This document shows, one piece after another, positions 12,807 to 14,984 of a DNA stretch of 14,984 nucleotides. A program made the translations under genes and the position numbers. The notes under the pieces were generated by a model. The model was not told where the DNA came from. It searched no databases and saw nothing but the letters and a program-made list of their open reading frames with translations. The stretch's first letter is position 1. Each line of letters begins with the position of its first letter. The stretch is from Bacillota bacterium (GTDB taxonomy: Bacteria; Bacillota; Clostridia; Oscillospirales; Acutalibacteraceae): NCBI GenBank assembly GCA_023420245.1, contig JAEZWL010000004.1, forward strand, positions 1 through 14,984, written 5' to 3'.

Positions 12807-13856
12807 ATGGATTATGAAAATGAATATGATTTCGAAAACCGCATGGTGGCTCCTGAGTATGTGCCGGAGGACGCGGAAGTAGAAAATCCGCTCCGCCCGA
12901 GAGCGCTCAGCGAATATATTGGGCAGGATAAGGTAAAAGAGAATCTTTCCGTTTTTATTGAGGCGGCAAGGCAGCGAAGGGAGTCGCTCGACCATGTTCT
13001 GCTCTACGGTCCGCCGGGGCTTGGCAAAACCACGCTTGCGGGAATCATCGCGAACGAGCTGAATGTGAATCTCCGCATTACCTCCGGTCCGGCAATCGAA
13101 AAGCCGGGTGATCTCGCGGCTCTGCTAACCAACCTGAACCCCGGCGATGTACTGTTCATCGATGAGGTTCACCGGTTATCCCGCAGTGTGGAGGAAATTC
13201 TTTACCCCGCGATGGAGGACTTTGCGCTCGACATCATTACCGGAAAGGGACAGATGGCGGCTTCCTATCATTTGCCCCTGCCAAAATTCACGCTTGTGGG
13301 CGCTACCACGCGCGCCGGGCAGCTCAGCGCGCCGCTGCGCGACCGTTTCGGGGTCGTGCTCCGGCTGGAGATGTACTCGCCGCAGGAGCTTTGCCAGATT
13401 GTTACCCGAAGCGCGAAGATTCTTGATATCCCCATCGAAGCGGACGGCGCGCTCGAAATCGCCTCGCGTTCACGCGGACCACCGCGTATCGCGAACCGCC
13501 TGCTCAAGCGGGTGCGCGATTTCGCGCAGGTGATCAGCGACGGCGTTATCACGTATTCGTCCGCAAAAATCGGGCTGGACCGTCTGGAAATTGACGAAAC
13601 CGGGCTGGACGCGAACGACCGCAGGATGCTTTCCACGCTTATCCGCTTTTACGGCGGCGGTCCGGTCGGGCTGGAAACGCTCGCCGCGGCAATCGGTGAG
13701 GAAGCTGTTACCCTTGAGGACGTTTACGAGCCGTACCTGATGCAGATCGGGTTTTTGAGCCGCACCCCGCGCGGGCGCTGCGCCACCCATGCCGCGTATC
13801 TGCACCTGGGGCTGAATCCCCCAGGCACGGAAGGCAGCCAGCAGAAGCTGTTTTAA
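12807..13856 (+). CDS. ruvB: Holliday junction branch migration ATPase RuvB
   Basis: A 349-residue AAA+ ATPase that forms hexameric rings and pumps DNA through the RuvA-bound junction. Walker A is GPPGLGKTT (from 68), Walker B is FIDEVHR (Asp119, Glu120), sensor I is GATTRAG, and the arginine finger lies in PLRDRFG. The C-terminal winged helix ends with PYLMQIGFLSRTPRGRCAT. One deviation: the sensor II motif, normally GTPRIANRLL, reads GPPRIANRLL, with proline at 225 (codon CCA at 13479-13481). The arginine of that motif is kept. ATG 12807 has AGGTG six bases upstream. The 95-base gap after ruvA has no clear promoter, so it is probably read from the ruvC promoter. No clear terminator follows before glmM. 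Confidence 0.95.
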   Translation: MDYENEYDFENRMVAPEYVPEDAEVENPLRPRALSEYIGQDKVKENLSVFIEAARQRRESLDHVLLYGPPGLGKTTLAGIIANELNVNLRITSGPAIEKPGDLAALLTNLNPGDVLFIDEVHRLSRSVEEILYPAMEDFALDIITGKGQMAASYHLPLPKFTLVGATTRAGQLSAPLRDRFGVVLRLEMYSPQELCQIVTRSAKILDIPIEADGALEIASRSRGPPRIANRLLKRVRDFAQVISDGVITYSSAKIGLDRLEIDETGLDANDRRMLSTLIRFYGGGPVGLETLAAAIGEEAVTLEDVYEPYLMQIGFLSRTPRGRCATHAAYLHLGLNPPGTEGSQQKLF

Positions 13857-13881
13857 ACGGAATTTACTCTGCGCAGATACG

Positions 13882-13910
13882 TTGACTTATCATACAAAAC
13901 GGAATAAAGC
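13882..13910 (+). promoter_or_regulatory. Weak candidate promoter for glmM
   Basis: TTGACT (13882-13887) is a good -35 match, but the box 17 bases downstream, TAAAGC (13905-13910), matches the -10 at only three of six positions. A later TAGAAT (13986-13991) lacks a -35. Readthrough from ruvB is an alternative. Confidence 0.25.
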
Positions 13911-14019
13911 TTGTTGATGATTGTCGCGCAAACAACGGGAAAGAAATGCAAGTTACGAGTGTGCGACTTTACCGGCATCTGATCATAGAATTTTTAAAAG
14001 AATTGGAGTGTTTCTTTCG

Positions 14020-14984
14020 ATGGGAAGATTATTTGGAACCGATGGAGTAAGAGGGGTAGCAAATACAGAGCTGACCTGTGAAATGGCAATGAGTATCGGT
14101 CGTGCGGCAGCGATGGTATTAACGGACAGCGACCACCGCCACCCCAAGATTTTAATCGGAAAGGATACGCGTGCATCCTCCGATATGCTGGAGAGCGCGA
14201 TTACCGCCGGTCTTTGCTCGGTCGGCGCAAATGTGGTGCAGCTTGGCGTCATTCCGACTCCGGCGGTTGCCTATCTGGTCGGCAAATACAAGGCGGATGC
14301 GGGCATTATGCTGACCGCCAGCCACAACCCCTGTGAGTTCAACGGAATCAAAATATTCAGCGGAGACGGCTACAAGCTTGCGGACGCGCTGGAGGAGCAG
14401 ATTGAAGCAATTGTTTTGGACCGCACGCAGATTCCCCAGTGCCCGATTGCCGGCAACGTGGGAAGTGTGTCATCCGCGCAGAATACCGTCCGCGACTATA
14501 TCGACCATATCAAGAGTACCGTTCCGTTTTCTCTCGACGACATGAAAGTCGCCATCGACTGCGCCAACGGCTCCGCCTGCCGCACCGCTGAAAAGCTGTT
14601 TACCGAGCTGGGTGCACAGTGCTTTATGCTGGCCGATAACCCGAACGGCGTAAATGTAAACGACAATTGCGGCTCCACCCATATGGAAGGTCTGATGTCT
14701 TATGTGAAGGAACATCACCTGGACGCGGGCATCGCGTTCGACGGCGACGCGGACCGCTGCCTTGCCGTGGATGAAAAGGGTCAGCTGGTTGACGGCGACT
14801 TCCTGATGGCAATCTGCGCGGCGGATTTAAAGAGCCGCGGCAAGCTTGCGAAAAACGCGGTCGTCGGTACGATCATGACAAATATGGGCTTCAACCGCTT
14901 CTGCGACGATAACGAAATCCGGTTTGCCGCCACAAAGGTGGGCGACCGTTATGTTCTGGAGGAAATGCTTCAGGAGGGCTACAA
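14020..14984 (+). CDS. glmM: Phosphoglucosamine mutase, N-terminal part (partial)
   Basis: The gene runs off the window; 321 complete codons are visible of a usual 445-450. The enzyme turns glucosamine-6-phosphate into glucosamine-1-phosphate, on the path to UDP-N-acetylglucosamine for peptidoglycan. It opens with MGRLFGTDGVRGVAN, the GlmM signature. The active-site phosphoserine is Ser101 in TASHNP (the family more often has SASHNP), and the metal-binding loop is DGDADR at 241-246. The sugar-binding region GDRYVLEEM is present near the end. GGAG (14005-14008) lies 11 bases before the ATG, a slightly long spacing. It follows ruvB by 163 bases. GlmM must be activated by phosphorylation of the serine; that site is intact. 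Assignment over related phosphomannomutases is supported by the N-terminal signature. Confidence 0.95.
   Translation, partial: MGRLFGTDGVRGVANTELTCEMAMSIGRAAAMVLTDSDHRHPKILIGKDTRASSDMLESAITAGLCSVGANVVQLGVIPTPAVAYLVGKYKADAGIMLTASHNPCEFNGIKIFSGDGYKLADALEEQIEAIVLDRTQIPQCPIAGNVGSVSSAQNTVRDYIDHIKSTVPFSLDDMKVAIDCANGSACRTAEKLFTELGAQCFMLADNPNGVNVNDNCGSTHMEGLMSYVKEHHLDAGIAFDGDADRCLAVDEKGQLVDGDFLMAICAADLKSRGKLAKNAVVGTIMTNMGFNRFCDDNEIRFAATKVGDRYVLEEMLQEGY

Noticed and set aside
13986..13991. TAGAAT as the -10 of a glmM promoter.
   Set aside because: No acceptable -35 lies 16-18 bases upstream.
1..14984. CRISPR array, insertion sequence, tRNA, phage or defence island.
   Set aside because: No spaced direct repeats, transposase, integrase, tRNA-like cloverleaf or known defence domain was seen on either strand.

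Overview
The window is about 15 kb of moderate-GC, gene-dense chromosomal DNA. It looks like a Firmicutes (Clostridia) genome, possibly of the Oscillospiraceae/Ruminococcaceae type; that placement is inference from protein families and layout, not a search. Supporting signs are strong AGGAGG-type ribosome binding sites, sigma-A promoters, short T-tailed terminators, a DUF975 membrane protein, an Xre regulator with a membrane tail, a split ThrE exporter, a YuiD-type protein, a 7TM-GGDEF protein and a repeat-containing DUF4489-like beta protein. No tRNA, rRNA, CRISPR array, insertion sequence or phage gene is visible. All genes but one are on the + strand.

Layout. 1-287: 3' end of ilvC (branched-chain amino acid synthesis). 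472-1206: DUF975 membrane protein, closed by a terminator. 1397-2251: Xre-type DNA-binding protein with six predicted membrane spans, with its own promoter and terminator. 2590-3789: 7TM diguanylate cyclase with intact GGDEF and I-site. 3968-6106: flotillin-like SPFH protein with three related N-terminal segments, closed by a strong terminator. 6402-8120: a three-gene unit with an extended -10 promoter, encoding a DUF523/TudS-like protein, a TVP38/VTT membrane protein and, overlapping it, a divergent PAP2 (YuiD/DUF212) protein. 8098-8997 (minus): EamA-type exporter, converging on and overlapping the previous gene. 9324-9815: DUF4489-like all-beta protein with a terminator. 10131-11341: two-gene ThrE-type threonine/serine exporter with a strong promoter, a 136-nt leader and a possible threonine-containing leader peptide. 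11358-11413: a very long near-perfect hairpin. 11564-13856: ruvC-ruvA-ruvB, the complete Holliday junction resolution machinery. 14020 to the end: 5' part of glmM (cell-wall precursor synthesis).

How the genes relate. Three coherent units stand out: ruvCAB (DNA repair), the two-subunit ThrE exporter, and the VTT/PAP2 pair, whose translational overlap suggests a shared role in membrane lipid phosphate handling. The central part is otherwise rich in membrane and signalling proteins, each mostly with its own promoter and terminator, so it reads as a series of short transcription units rather than one pathway. I see no convincing defence system or mobile island. The best leads for something undescribed are the ThrE leader, the VTT-PAP2 overlap, the repeat architecture of the flotillin-like protein, and the perfect inverted repeat before ruvC.
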